This document shows positions 20,983-29,189 of a DNA stretch of 64,000 bases, in pieces. Source of the stretch: Defluviimonas sp. SAOS-178_SWC (GTDB taxonomy: Bacteria > Pseudomonadota > Alphaproteobacteria > Rhodobacterales > Rhodobacteraceae). The position numbers and the translations under genes were made by a program. The stretch covers positions 916,001-980,000 of the forward strand of contig NZ_CP156081.1 in NCBI RefSeq assembly GCF_039830135.1, written 5' to 3'. The notes below the pieces were generated by a model, which saw nothing but the letters and a program-made list of their open reading frames with translations, was not told the DNA's origin and did not search any database. How positions within the stretch are numbered: position 1 is the stretch's first letter; each line of letters opens with the position of its first letter.

Positions 20983-21266
20983 TTGCTGCGCCCTTTCGCG
21001 CGTGCCACGTCGCGGGCAAGCTCTGCGGAAATGATCTCGTGGGTGACGGTGTCGCGCGTCACCACGAGCCAGCTGCGGTCGCCCTGTTCGTGGAACCACA
21101 ACTCGCGGTGGGCGCCGGCCGGGTTGTCGCGCAGGTAGAGGTAGTCGTGGAACCGGCCGACGGCATCCTCGGCCTGCCAGTCGGGTCGTTCGATCAGGCT
21201 TGCATCGCCGAGATAGGTGAATTCCTGGCTGTCGCGCGGGCCGAGCAGGGGATGGGGAATGATCAT
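20979..21266 (-). CDS. mgdB: N-methylglutamate dehydrogenase subunit B (SoxD-like delta), cysteine-free
   Basis: A 95-residue delta-type subunit. The family pattern is recognisable: LGPRDSQEFTYLGDA, a central DYLYLRDNPAGAHRELWFHEQGDRSW and TRDTVTHEI. In classical sarcosine oxidase the delta subunit binds zinc through three Cys and one His; this protein has no Cys at all. The start reads MIIPHPLLGPRD where zinc-binding members have a CxxC. It must therefore be a zinc-free version or bind metal otherwise. It overlaps mgdC by 4 bases and follows mgdA by 10. Confidence 0.88.
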   Translation of the reverse strand: MIIPHPLLGPRDSQEFTYLGDASLIERPDWQAEDAVGRFHDYLYLRDNPAGAHRELWFHEQGDRSWLVVTRDTVTHEIISAELARDVARAKGRSK

Positions 21267-21276
21267 GCGCGGGTCC

Positions 21277-22527
21277 TCAATGCAGGTTCGGTTGGGCGCC
21301 CATGCCCTTTTCGTCGATCATCAGCCCCTTGCGGAACCGATCGAAGCGATAGGCGGTCGCCGTTTCATGCGGGTTTCCGGTCGCCAGAAGATGCGCGAAG
21401 GCCCAGCCCGAGGCGGGGGTCGCCTTGAAGCCGCCGTAGCACCAGCCGCCGTTGAAATAGAGCCTCTCGGTATCGGTCCGGTCGATGATCGGAGAGCCGT
21501 CCATCGACATGTCCATGATCCCGCCCCACATCCTGAGGAGTTTCGCTCGGCCGATCATCGGCATCAGGCTCATCCCGCCTTCGCAGACATCCTCCACCAC
21601 CGGCAGGTTGCCGCGCTGGGCGTAGGAGTTGTAGCCGTCGATGTCGCCGCCGAAGACGAGGCCGCCCTTGTCCGACTGGCTGACATAGAAATGCCCCGCG
21701 CCATAGGTGATGACGCCCGGCAGAAGGGGCTTGAGCCCCTCTGAGACGAAGGCTTGGAGGACGTGGCTTTCGATCGGCAGCCGCATCCCGGCCTTCGCCA
21801 TCACACGGCCCGACGAACCCGCGACCGCGACGCCGACCTTGCCCGCGCCGATGAAGCCGCGCGTCGTCTCGACGCCCTTGCAGATGCCGTTCTCGATGCG
21901 GAACCCGGTGACCTCGCAGTTCTGGATGATGTCGACGCCGCGCATGTCGGCGCCGCGGGCATAACCCCAGGCCACCGCGTCGTGGCGCACAGTGCCGCCG
22001 CGCGGCTGGAGAAGGCCGCCCTTGATCGGGAAGCGCGCATTCTCGAAGTTCAGGAACGGGGCCATCCGGCGGACGCCCTCGGTGTCCAGCAGCTCGGCAT
22101 CGACGCCGTTCAGCCGCATGGCGTTGCCGCGCCGGCGGAAGGCGTCGCGCTGCGCGTCGGTATGGCAGAGGTTCAGCACGCCACGTTGGCTGACCATCGC
22201 ATTGAAGTTGAAGTCCTGCTCCAGCCCTTCCCAGAGCTTCATGGAAAACTCGTAGAACGGCTCGTTCCCGTCGAGCAGGTAGTTGGAGCGGATGATCGTG
22301 GTGTTCCGGCCGACGTTGCCGCCGCCGATCCAGCCCTTTTCCAGCACCGCGACATTCGCCTTGCCGAACACCTTGGCGAGATAATAGGCGGTGGCGAGCC
22401 CGTGCCCGCCGCCGCCGATCACCAGGATGTCGTAATGGGGTTTCGGCGCGGGATCGCGCCAGGCCGGTTTCCAGCCCTTGTGCCCGGTGAGTGCTTCCTT
22501 GAGGACCTTGAAGCCCGAATAGCGCAT
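21277..22527 (-). CDS. mgdA: N-methylglutamate dehydrogenase subunit A (SoxB-like beta)
   Basis: A 416-residue flavoprotein of the DAO/sarcosine oxidase beta family that oxidises N-methylglutamate. The FAD-binding motif ILVIGGGGHGLATAYYL (~34-50) is followed by EKGWIGGGNVGRNTTIIRSN, the flavin-interacting loop, and the C-terminal GGWCYGGFKATPASGWAFAH (~371-390) substrate/flavin cap. The start ATG follows GAGG. The open frame continues about 200 codons upstream, but that stretch is antisense to the LysR gene and is not protein-like. First gene of mgdABCD; two operator-like repeats lie 65-98 bases upstream. Confidence 0.93.
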   Translation of the reverse strand: MRYSGFKVLKEALTGHKGWKPAWRDPAPKPHYDILVIGGGGHGLATAYYLAKVFGKANVAVLEKGWIGGGNVGRNTTIIRSNYLLDGNEPFYEFSMKLWEGLEQDFNFNAMVSQRGVLNLCHTDAQRDAFRRRGNAMRLNGVDAELLDTEGVRRMAPFLNFENARFPIKGGLLQPRGGTVRHDAVAWGYARGADMRGVDIIQNCEVTGFRIENGICKGVETTRGFIGAGKVGVAVAGSSGRVMAKAGMRLPIESHVLQAFVSEGLKPLLPGVITYGAGHFYVSQSDKGGLVFGGDIDGYNSYAQRGNLPVVEDVCEGGMSLMPMIGRAKLLRMWGGIMDMSMDGSPIIDRTDTERLYFNGGWCYGGFKATPASGWAFAHLLATGNPHETATAYRFDRFRKGLMIDEKGMGAQPNLH

Positions 22528-22591
22528 ATCAACCTCGGTTCCATTTGACCCCAAACTGCATCGTCTGGGCCCCGAGGCGATAGCGCCGGTT

Positions 22592-22625
22592 CGGACATTG
22601 TTGATGCGACTTCCGACATTGTCGG
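22592..22625. promoter_or_regulatory. Tandem operator-like repeats upstream of mgdA
   Basis: CCGACA-T-TGTCGG (22613-22625) is a perfect 13-base palindrome. A related partial copy, CGGACATTGTTG, lies at 22592-22603. The shared core GACATTGT recurs exactly 21 bases apart, two helical turns, as expected for cooperative regulator binding. The pair lies between the LysR gene end and mgdA. Confidence 0.5.
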
Positions 22626-22637
22626 GCGGCGCGGGCC

Positions 22638-23594
22638 TTATTCTCCGTAGCGGACCCGCGCGGCGCTGACCGCCATCAGCCAGTCCGAAACCTCGGTGCG
22701 GCTGGGGAAGGCCGGGTGGTTTTGCGGCGTCAGCAGGTAATAGCCGAACGCCGTGCGAATCTGTGCATTTCCGAGCGGGCGGACGAGCTTGCCGGACTTC
22801 AGATAGTGATCGACGAGGTGGCCCCAGCCGAGCGCGACGCCGACACCGTCGACGGCGGCATGAATGGACAGCGGATAGGTGTTGAAAAGGATCGCCCTTT
22901 CCAGGCGCGACGACTGCGCCCCCATCCGTTCGAGCCAGGCCTGCCAGTTCATCCATTCGGTATGGCTGCTTGTCACCTCGATGAGCGGCGCGCCCGCGAG
23001 GTTGTCGATCTCGGCGACCTGCGGGTTCTGGGCGAGGAACTCGGGCGAGCAGACGGGAAAGATCGTTTCGCCGAAAACGAGCTGCGCGTCGAAGCCCTTC
23101 CAGTTGCCGTCCCCGCGCAGGATGGCGAGGTCTACCGTATCGGCAAGGCATTCCTCGTCGTTGTCGGAGGCGACGAGCATGATGCTGAGATGTTTGTTCG
23201 CCTGCCGGAACTCGTGCAGCCGGGGCGTCAGCCAGAGCGACGCGACGGAGTTCGTGGCGGCGAGGATGACGGGCCGCTTCTTGCTTGTCTTCAGCGAATC
23301 GTCCGCCGCCTCGCGCAGCATCTCGAGCGCCGGGGCGATGCGGGCGAGGAACTCGCGCCCATAGGGCGTAAGTTCGATCGAGCGGTGCCCGCGCGCAAAG
23401 AAGGGAAGGCTGAAATGCTGTTCGAGCAGGCGAACCTTCCGGCTGATCGCGGTTTCGCTGATGTTCATCTGGCGCGCGGCGCTGGCGAAGCTTTCGTGTT
23501 CGGCTGCGGCCTCGAAGGCCAGAAGGTAGTCGAGGGGCGGCAGCGGTTTGCGGCGTTCGGTGGAACGGCGGGCGGGTCGGGACGACAGGCTCAT
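22638..23594 (-). CDS. LysR-family transcriptional regulator (GcvA-like)
   Basis: A 318-residue LysR protein. The helix-turn-helix is at ~20-80 (LPPLDYLLAFEAAAEHESFASAARQ-type start, then SETAISRKVRLLEQH), and the co-inducer domain spans ~105-310 with VDLAILRGDGNW and VGVALGWGHLVDHYL. The start was set at MSLSSRP because the frame upstream runs into the promoter region; its ribosome site is weak. Upstream of mgdA on the same strand and divergent from tdm, so either operon may be its target. GcvA/AmpR-type members often respond to amino acids or one-carbon intermediates; this is inference. Confidence 0.85.
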   Translation of the reverse strand: MSLSSRPARRSTERRKPLPPLDYLLAFEAAAEHESFASAARQMNISETAISRKVRLLEQHFSLPFFARGHRSIELTPYGREFLARIAPALEMLREAADDSLKTSKKRPVILAATNSVASLWLTPRLHEFRQANKHLSIMLVASDNDEECLADTVDLAILRGDGNWKGFDAQLVFGETIFPVCSPEFLAQNPQVAEIDNLAGAPLIEVTSSHTEWMNWQAWLERMGAQSSRLERAILFNTYPLSIHAAVDGVGVALGWGHLVDHYLKSGKLVRPLGNAQIRTAFGYYLLTPQNHPAFPSRTEVSDWLMAVSAARVRYGE

Positions 23595-23675
23595 CTTACG
23601 GATGCTTTCGCGGGCTGGGGGGGGCGCAGGGCTGACCCCGCCGGGCAGTGACAATTTTAGTTGGGTAAGGCGGAA

Positions 23676-23700
23676 TTTGCCAGCATAAATTAGAGGCAAA
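23676..23700. promoter_or_regulatory. Putative LysR-type operator between lysR and tdm
   Basis: TTTGCC and GGCAAA form an inverted repeat with 13 bases between them, in the AT-rich centre of the divergent lysR/tdm gap. Size and interrupted dyad symmetry fit a LysR regulator binding box. Confidence 0.5.
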
Positions 23701-23803
23701 GACCGCAATAATTCTCCGCGCACGACGCCGTCGCACTTGGCATGATCGTGGTCAATCTCCCCGCCGCTCGGGCGGATGGAACCCGTTTCAGCACAGGACC
23801 GCC

Positions 23804-26164
23804 ATGCAAGCCATTCTGGAAAGACCCTTCGAACGGGCCGGGGTTCTCATCCCCGGACTTCCCGTCCTTCCGCCAGGCGTCGAACGGCATCCGGTGCCGG
23901 GCGGCGGCAGCCGCGCCGTGCCGGTCTTCAAGGGCGACGAGATCACGATCCAGGACCGCGAGGGGCTTCAGCCCGTCGAGCTTGTGGTTTTTTCCCATGA
24001 CGGCAGGTCGGACGCGGCGATGATCGGCGCGAAGGGCGGGCGCGATCCGAAAGGTCTCAAAGCGGCGCTCCTGTCCGATCCGTCCGGGCGCAAGGTCGTG
24101 CGCGCGCTGGAAAAGTCCGGATTCGATCTTGGCAAGGCAGACGCCGCGCGCGTGTTCGAAGACGGCTCGCGCCCCGGCGACACGGCGACGTTCATCTCGT
24201 CCGTCGACGGTCTCCTGATCGTCTGCGCCGCGGGCGGGGCGATGGAGCCGCAGGACCACTGGGCTCCGACCGAGGTCGTGCTCTACATCCGCCGCGCAGT
24301 TCTGCCGAAAGGCAAGGATCAGTTGACCGCGCCCGATCCCCTGGCCGACCCGCTACTCGACGAGAATATCAAGCCGGGCCAGGCGCTTCCCTACGTGGTG
24401 AAGGCCGGGCAGTTCATTCAGATCCTTGACGTCAAGGGCAGGGAGTGCACCGACTTCCAGGCCTTCTCGCTCCGTGCGCTCGACAAGGGGATCGAACGCG
24501 AGATCGATCCGACGACGACCCGTTCGCTGATGGGATCGCTCTATCCGATGCCGGGCCTGCACGCGAAATACTTTACCGTCGACCAGGAACCGCTGATCGA
24601 GATCGTGCAGGACACGGTTGGGCGCCACGACACGTTCGGGCTGGCCTGCACCGCGCGTTATTACGAGGATCTGGGCTATCCCGGCCATGTCAACTGTTCC
24701 GACAACATCAACCGCGAACTCGCAGCCTTCGGCATCCGCCCGAGGGGCGGGTGGCCGGCGATCAACTACTTCTTCAACACGCTTCTGGACGACACCCACG
24801 CGATCGGCATGGACGATCCGTGGTCGCGTCCGGGCGACTACGTGCTTCTCAGGGCGCTGACCGATCTCGTCTGCGTCTCGACGGCCTGTCCCTGCGATAT
24901 CGATCCGGCCAACGGCTGGAACCCGACCGACATCCAGGTGCGGCTCTACGACAAGACCGAAGATTTCAAGCGCTCGATTGGCTGGCGCAAAACACCGGGG
25001 GCTGACTTGGAAGAGACGAAAAAGACCGGGTTCCACGACTGCTTCGCGCGCCACACGCGGAACTTCGTCGAATACAACGGCTACTGGCTGCCGAGCGAGA
25101 TGACGAACCACGGCGCCACGGCCGAATACTGGGCGGCGCGCGAAAAAGCGGTCGTCATGGACCTCTCGCCCTTGCGCAAATACGAGGTGACGGGCCCCGA
25201 CGCCGAGGCGCTGATGCAGGTTTGCGTCACCCGCGACATGAAGAAACTGCCCGTCGGCGGCATCGTCTACACCGCCATGTGCTACGACCACGGCGGCATG
25301 ATCGACGACGGCACGGTCTTCCGTCTGGGCGAGACGAACTTCCGCTGGATCGGCGGTAATGACCAGTCGGGTCTCTGGCTCCGAAAGCAGGCAGAGGAGC
25401 GCGGGCTGAACGCCTGGGTGCGCACTTCGACGGATCATCATTGCAACGTCGCGGTGCAGGGCCCCCTTTCGCGCGACATCCTCAAGCAGGTGATCTGGAC
25501 GCCGCCCGCCCAGGCAACGGTCGACGAACTGGGCTGGTTCCGCCTGACCATCGGCCGGCTGCACGGGTTCGACGGCCCGGCGGTCGTGGTCAGCCGGACC
25601 GGCTATTCGGGCGAGCTTGGCTATGAGGTCTTCTGCCATCCGAAAGATGCCGAAGCGGTCTTCGATGCGATCTGGGCGGCGGGCGAGCCGATGGGGATGA
25701 TCCCGCTTGGCCTCAAGGCACTCGACATGCTCCGGATCGAATCCGGCCTGATCTTCGCCGGATCGGAATTCGACGATCAGACCGACCCGATGGAGGCCGG
25801 GATCGGCTTCGCCGTGCCGCTGAAGTCGAAGGCCGACGATTTCATCGGCCGTGCCGCGCTCGAGGCACGCAAGGCCAATCCGCAGAAGAAGCTGGTCGGC
25901 CTGGATCTGGAGGGCGGGATCGTGCCCACGCCCGGCGATTGTGTGCATTTCGGCAAACCGCAGATCGGCATCGTGACCTCGGCGGTGAAATCCCCGATCC
26001 TCGGCAAGGTCATCGCGCTGGCCCGCGTCGACGTCACCCATGCGGAGCCGGGAACGGCGCTTGAGGTCGGCCGGCTCGACGGCGATCAGAAGCGTCTCAA
26101 GGCTGTCGTCGTGCCCTTCCCGCATTTCGACCCGACGAAGGAGCGGGTGAAGGGCAACTACTGA
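23804..26164 (+). CDS. tdm: Trimethylamine N-oxide demethylase (aldolase)
   Basis: Converts trimethylamine N-oxide to dimethylamine and formaldehyde. The 786 residues are the known two-part architecture: an N-terminal DUF1989 domain (to ~400) and a C-terminal tetrahydrofolate-binding GCV_T/GCV_T_C part (~415-780) that can capture the formaldehyde. Three Cys expected to hold the zinc are visible: Cys298 in NCSDN, and Cys362 and Cys364 in ACPCDID. In the back half SRTGYSGELGYEVF and GLKALDMLRIESG are GcvT hallmarks. ATG follows AGGACCGCC. Its end overlaps the convergent small membrane gene by 7 bases. Divergent from a LysR gene. Confidence 0.93.
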   Translation: MQAILERPFERAGVLIPGLPVLPPGVERHPVPGGGSRAVPVFKGDEITIQDREGLQPVELVVFSHDGRSDAAMIGAKGGRDPKGLKAALLSDPSGRKVVRALEKSGFDLGKADAARVFEDGSRPGDTATFISSVDGLLIVCAAGGAMEPQDHWAPTEVVLYIRRAVLPKGKDQLTAPDPLADPLLDENIKPGQALPYVVKAGQFIQILDVKGRECTDFQAFSLRALDKGIEREIDPTTTRSLMGSLYPMPGLHAKYFTVDQEPLIEIVQDTVGRHDTFGLACTARYYEDLGYPGHVNCSDNINRELAAFGIRPRGGWPAINYFFNTLLDDTHAIGMDDPWSRPGDYVLLRALTDLVCVSTACPCDIDPANGWNPTDIQVRLYDKTEDFKRSIGWRKTPGADLEETKKTGFHDCFARHTRNFVEYNGYWLPSEMTNHGATAEYWAAREKAVVMDLSPLRKYEVTGPDAEALMQVCVTRDMKKLPVGGIVYTAMCYDHGGMIDDGTVFRLGETNFRWIGGNDQSGLWLRKQAEERGLNAWVRTSTDHHCNVAVQGPLSRDILKQVIWTPPAQATVDELGWFRLTIGRLHGFDGPAVVVSRTGYSGELGYEVFCHPKDAEAVFDAIWAAGEPMGMIPLGLKALDMLRIESGLIFAGSEFDDQTDPMEAGIGFAVPLKSKADDFIGRAALEARKANPQKKLVGLDLEGGIVPTPGDCVHFGKPQIGIVTSAVKSPILGKVIALARVDVTHAEPGTALEVGRLDGDQKRLKAVVVPFPHFDPTKERVKGNY

Positions 26165-26451
26165 CCGGGCCGAGCCGTCCGGGCGTGACGCCAGACCTCA
26201 GCCCGGACCCGCGCCTGCTTGTAGGCGTCGAACACCGCCATGGCATAGACGAAGATGCCGCCGGCGAGTTTTCCGACAATCGAGACGTCGGGGGCTGCGG
26301 TCTTGAGTGTGTAGCCCCCCAGAAGCAGGATGAAGAAGACAAAGACGAGGCCGCGGACGGGCTGCCGGTTCAGAACCTGACCGCTGCCGGGAAGGACCAG
26401 GCCGGCGATCAGGACCAGGTAGGGATTGGCCGGGGGTTTCGTCTGTGTCAT
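26158..26451 (-). CDS. Small membrane protein, unknown function
   Basis: A 97-residue protein with two or three hydrophobic segments (LVLIAGLVLPGSGQVL ~12-27, VFVFFILLLGGYTL ~36-49, GGIFVYAMAVFDAY ~64-77). The P-G-S-G-Q-V stretch recalls small TM2-type membrane proteins found across bacteria, but I do not recognise a function. It overlaps the preceding 231-residue membrane-protein gene by 4 bases (ATGA-type) and ends the minus-strand permease operon. Confidence 0.7.
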   Translation of the reverse strand: MTQTKPPANPYLVLIAGLVLPGSGQVLNRQPVRGLVFVFFILLLGGYTLKTAAPDVSIVGKLAGGIFVYAMAVFDAYKQARVRAEVWRHARTARPGQ

Positions 26452-27143
26452 GCGGATTTTCTTTCCGGCGCGGCTTCAAGGTCCAGGATATCCGCCTTGA
26501 GCGATACCAGCGCGTCGAGATGGGCGACAAGATCGCGGCGCGGCAGTGGCACTGCGCCAAGTTCGGCATCCCGGAAGATGAGATAGCGGCCGCGGTTGGC
26601 TTCTTCAGCCAGAAAGGTGATGCGCAGCCCCTTCGGCGACAGGACGAGTTCCTTCACCCGCGGGTCGTCGAAGATCGCCGCATGCGGGATCAGGACGGAT
26701 TGCGGCGGCAGCTCTGTCGGGTCGTCCGTGCGCAAGCGGCAATCCTCAGGAAAGCCGGGAGGGGGGGCGATCTGATCGGGCAGGGTCTGGAAATTCGAAA
26801 AGGGTTCGATCCCGGTGGACCGGACCATGAAGTCGAGCGTCGCGCGCAGCGGCAGGGGCGCGGGCAGCGTGACGAGCACCCAGAGCGCGGGCAGCTTGCG
26901 GAATGTCAGCGTGTCGGGCACCGCCTGAATGTCGAAAAGATGACCCCGGTAGTGGCCGTTCAGACGGGGAAATCTCCCCGGGATCGCGGCAAGCCGGGCG
27001 TTGTCGAAGAGACCGGCGCAGTCGCCGAGATAGGCGTGGCGCAGGCTCTGGCGGGTCCGGCTGGCTCTGTGTGTCAGGACCGCCAAGACGACCATGCCGA
27101 TCCCGAGAAGCGCGGAGAGAATCCCCAGGCCCAGATTTTCCAT
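26448..27143 (-). CDS. Membrane-anchored hypothetical protein
   Basis: A 231-residue protein with one N-terminal transmembrane helix (LGILSALLGIGMVVLAVLTH, ~6-25). It is followed by a soluble domain containing FDIQAVPDTLTFRKLPALWV and EANRGRYLIFRDAEL. I do not recognise the family. It lies 60 bases after the APC permease stop and is translationally coupled to the next 97-residue membrane protein. Co-occurrence with the permease suggests an accessory role, which is inference. Confidence 0.7.
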   Translation of the reverse strand: MENLGLGILSALLGIGMVVLAVLTHRASRTRQSLRHAYLGDCAGLFDNARLAAIPGRFPRLNGHYRGHLFDIQAVPDTLTFRKLPALWVLVTLPAPLPLRATLDFMVRSTGIEPFSNFQTLPDQIAPPPGFPEDCRLRTDDPTELPPQSVLIPHAAIFDDPRVKELVLSPKGLRITFLAEEANRGRYLIFRDAELGAVPLPRRDLVAHLDALVSLKADILDLEAAPERKSA

Positions 27144-27203
27144 TTTCCCCTCCCGAATGGAGCGGCCCGCCGCGGAGGCGGGCCGTCCGGTTTCCTTGAT
27201 GGC

Positions 27204-28619
27204 TCAGTAGCCGTTCGGGCGCGGCCACGGCATCGTGAACTGCGCGGCCCGGCGCACGAAGCGGTAGCGCCAGAAGTGGAACCACAGCGACACGATGATG
27301 TAGAAGGCGATCATCGCGACAAGCTGGGTGCCATAGCCGAGGAACACCGCGAAATAGGCGACGCTGCAGAGGCACAGGAGCACGATTGCCGGGATCGGGT
27401 GGAACGGATGTTCGTATCCCCGCTTGATCGCGTCGAGTGGCCATTTCTTGCGGAACATGATCACGTTGATCGGCATGAACGTGTATTCCAGCAAACCCGA
27501 CAGGATGGAGAAGGTGATCACCTGATCGAGAGGCGCGCCGAGCGCGAAGATCAGCGCGATCGGCACGAGGAAGATGATCGACCGGTACGGTGTCCGGTAG
27601 GTCGGATGCACCGCGCCGAACCACGACGGCAGGTATTGGTCGCGCCCCATCGCGAACCAGGCCCGCGAGGCATCGTTGATGCACCCGTTGGCGGAGGCGA
27701 GCGTCGCGAAGAGCGTGCCGATGCCCAGAAGCACCATCAGCCCGGTCGATCCCGACATCCGCGCGGCGTCGAAGAGCGGCACGCCCGACTGGCCGAGATA
27801 TTCCCACGGCATCAGGCCCACACAGACATACCAAGTCAGCGTCGCAGCGATCAGCAGCGTCATGATCCCGGCAAGCGTCCCGAAGGGCAGGGAGCGCGCC
27901 GGCGACCTGACTTCCTCGGCCGCCTGCGTCGTGCCTTCGATCCCGAGGTAGTACCACAGGCCGAAATGCATGGCGGCGAGGATACCGAGCCAGCCATAGG
28001 GCAGATCCGTCATCAGCGCCTTGTGTTGCAACACGTTGCTTCCGAAGACGGGCGACGTGGCGAGGAAGAGGATGATGATGGCGCTGAAGGCGATCGCGGT
28101 GATGACGAGGCTGAAGGTCAGCGTCGCCAGCACGCCGCGGTAGTTCAGCCAGGCGAGGAACATGATCGCCAGCACGATGAACGGCCTCTGGTCGAGCCCT
28201 TCATGCCCCGACATGACCGCCACGGTGTCGATGAGAAAGCCCACCGTGATCGCGTTGGCCGCCTCCAGCATCGTATAGGCGAAAACCAGATACAGGCCGA
28301 CGTTGAACGCCATCAGCGGCCCGACGATGTGCTTGGCCTGAGTATATTGTCCGCCCGCCGCCGCGACGGTCGAGGTCACCTCGCTGTCGATCATCGCGAC
28401 GCAGGAATAGAGCAGCCCCGCGAACCAGCAGGCGATCAGCGCGGCATAGGCGCCGCCCTTTCCGACGGCGAAGTTCCAGCCCATGTATTCGCCGACCAGA
28501 ACGATGCCGACGCCAAGCGCCCAGACATGCGCGGGCCCGAGCACACGGAGAAGACCGACCTTGGTGCCATGCGGCGCCATGCCGTCGATCTCACGGGATG
28601 TAATGTCGAAATCCGTCAT
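27204..28619 (-). CDS. APC-superfamily permease (ethanolamine/amino-acid type)
   Basis: A 471-residue secondary transporter with about 12 hydrophobic helices. It resembles ethanolamine/amino-acid APC permeases: GVGIVLVGEYMGWNFAVGKGG (~37-57, the broken first helix that binds substrate), EVTSTVAAAGGQY and HFGLWYYLGIEGTTQAAEEV (~217-236). The location inside the methylated-amine island suggests uptake of a small amine or quaternary ammonium compound. Three small membrane-protein genes precede it and two follow, all on the minus strand, implying one operon. The substrate is not determined by sequence. Confidence 0.88.
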   Translation of the reverse strand: MTDFDITSREIDGMAPHGTKVGLLRVLGPAHVWALGVGIVLVGEYMGWNFAVGKGGAYAALIACWFAGLLYSCVAMIDSEVTSTVAAAGGQYTQAKHIVGPLMAFNVGLYLVFAYTMLEAANAITVGFLIDTVAVMSGHEGLDQRPFIVLAIMFLAWLNYRGVLATLTFSLVITAIAFSAIIILFLATSPVFGSNVLQHKALMTDLPYGWLGILAAMHFGLWYYLGIEGTTQAAEEVRSPARSLPFGTLAGIMTLLIAATLTWYVCVGLMPWEYLGQSGVPLFDAARMSGSTGLMVLLGIGTLFATLASANGCINDASRAWFAMGRDQYLPSWFGAVHPTYRTPYRSIIFLVPIALIFALGAPLDQVITFSILSGLLEYTFMPINVIMFRKKWPLDAIKRGYEHPFHPIPAIVLLCLCSVAYFAVFLGYGTQLVAMIAFYIIVSLWFHFWRYRFVRRAAQFTMPWPRPNGY

Positions 28620-28629
28620 TTTTGTCCCC

Positions 28630-28797
28630 TCAGATCTTGTGCTCTTCGGTCATGGCCTCGAGCTCGCCCTCTCGCGAGGACATCAAGACCTCTTCCGAAT
28701 AGGTGTTGTCGGTCTTGAGCCAGTCCGTGACGATGATAAGCCCGAAGACGGCGGAAAGCGCCCAGGCCGCGTATTCCAGTATGTTCCAGATTTCCAT
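28630..28797 (-). CDS. Tiny single-helix membrane protein of the permease operon
   Basis: A 55-residue protein starting MEIWNILEYAAW, with one transmembrane helix (~8-26, WALSAVFGLIIVTDW) and an acidic tail SSREGELEAMTEEHKI. GAGGGG precedes the ATG; a longer frame exists but lacks a site. It ends 10 bases before the APC permease start and begins 10 bases after the previous gene, so spacing supports a real co-translated gene. I do not recognise the family. Confidence 0.72.
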   Translation of the reverse strand: MEIWNILEYAAWALSAVFGLIIVTDWLKTDNTYSEEVLMSSREGELEAMTEEHKI

Positions 28798-28807
28798 GAC
28801 CGGCCCC

Positions 28808-29188
28808 TCACTCTCCGTTGAATTTTTCGGCGATAACATCCCGGTACTCTTTCTCGGAGAACCGGAGCATGATCGCGTAGTAGCCGACGATGACGACGAT
28901 CATGACGAGCAGGCTGCCGATCGAGAACGAGTAGTCGAAGCGCCCGGTGATGAGCTCGGCCGCCGCTGCGGGATCGGCATAGCCGAGCTGGGTCCATTTC
29001 TCGACCATGACCTCGTTCTGCCCGAGGCTTTCCCATGTCGGGTTTTCGGCAACGTTCGCGACATGCGCGCTGCCCGCGAGGCCGAACCAGAGCGGGATGT
29101 AAAGCGCGCCGATCGTCATTGCCAGAAGCACGATCACGTCGATGACCTGGCCGAACTTGCTTTGGGTAGGTGGTACGTAGCGGGCCAT
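28808..29188 (-). CDS. Small two-helix membrane protein of the permease operon
   Basis: A 126-residue protein with two transmembrane helices (~16-38, VIVLLAMTIGALYIPLWF, and ~94-112, LLVMIVVIVGYYAIML). The roughly 55-residue loop between them contains Trp and acidic residues, and the tail is charged (SEKEYRDVIAEKFNGE). GGGGGAAGTGAG precedes the chosen ATG. One base separates it from the upstream gene. No family recognised; the loop could face the periplasm and help substrate capture, which is speculation. Confidence 0.75.
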   Translation of the reverse strand: MARYVPPTQSKFGQVIDVIVLLAMTIGALYIPLWFGLAGSAHVANVAENPTWESLGQNEVMVEKWTQLGYADPAAAAELITGRFDYSFSIGSLLVMIVVIVGYYAIMLRFSEKEYRDVIAEKFNGE

Positions 29189-29189
29189 C

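Noticed and set aside
17908..21138. 1076-codon plus-strand frame antisense to mgdC and mgdD
   Set aside because: Shadow of the long mgdC gene; composition is that of an antisense frame, and mgdC has complete domain structure.
17466..22527. Reading the four-subunit oxidase as sarcosine oxidase soxBDAG
   Set aside because: The subunit plan is shared, but the linkage with gmaS, mgsABC, dmm and tdm makes N-methylglutamate the likelier substrate; sarcosine activity is not excluded.
24353..26125. 590-codon minus frame over tdm
   Set aside because: Antisense shadow of tdm, which has all expected zinc and folate-domain features.
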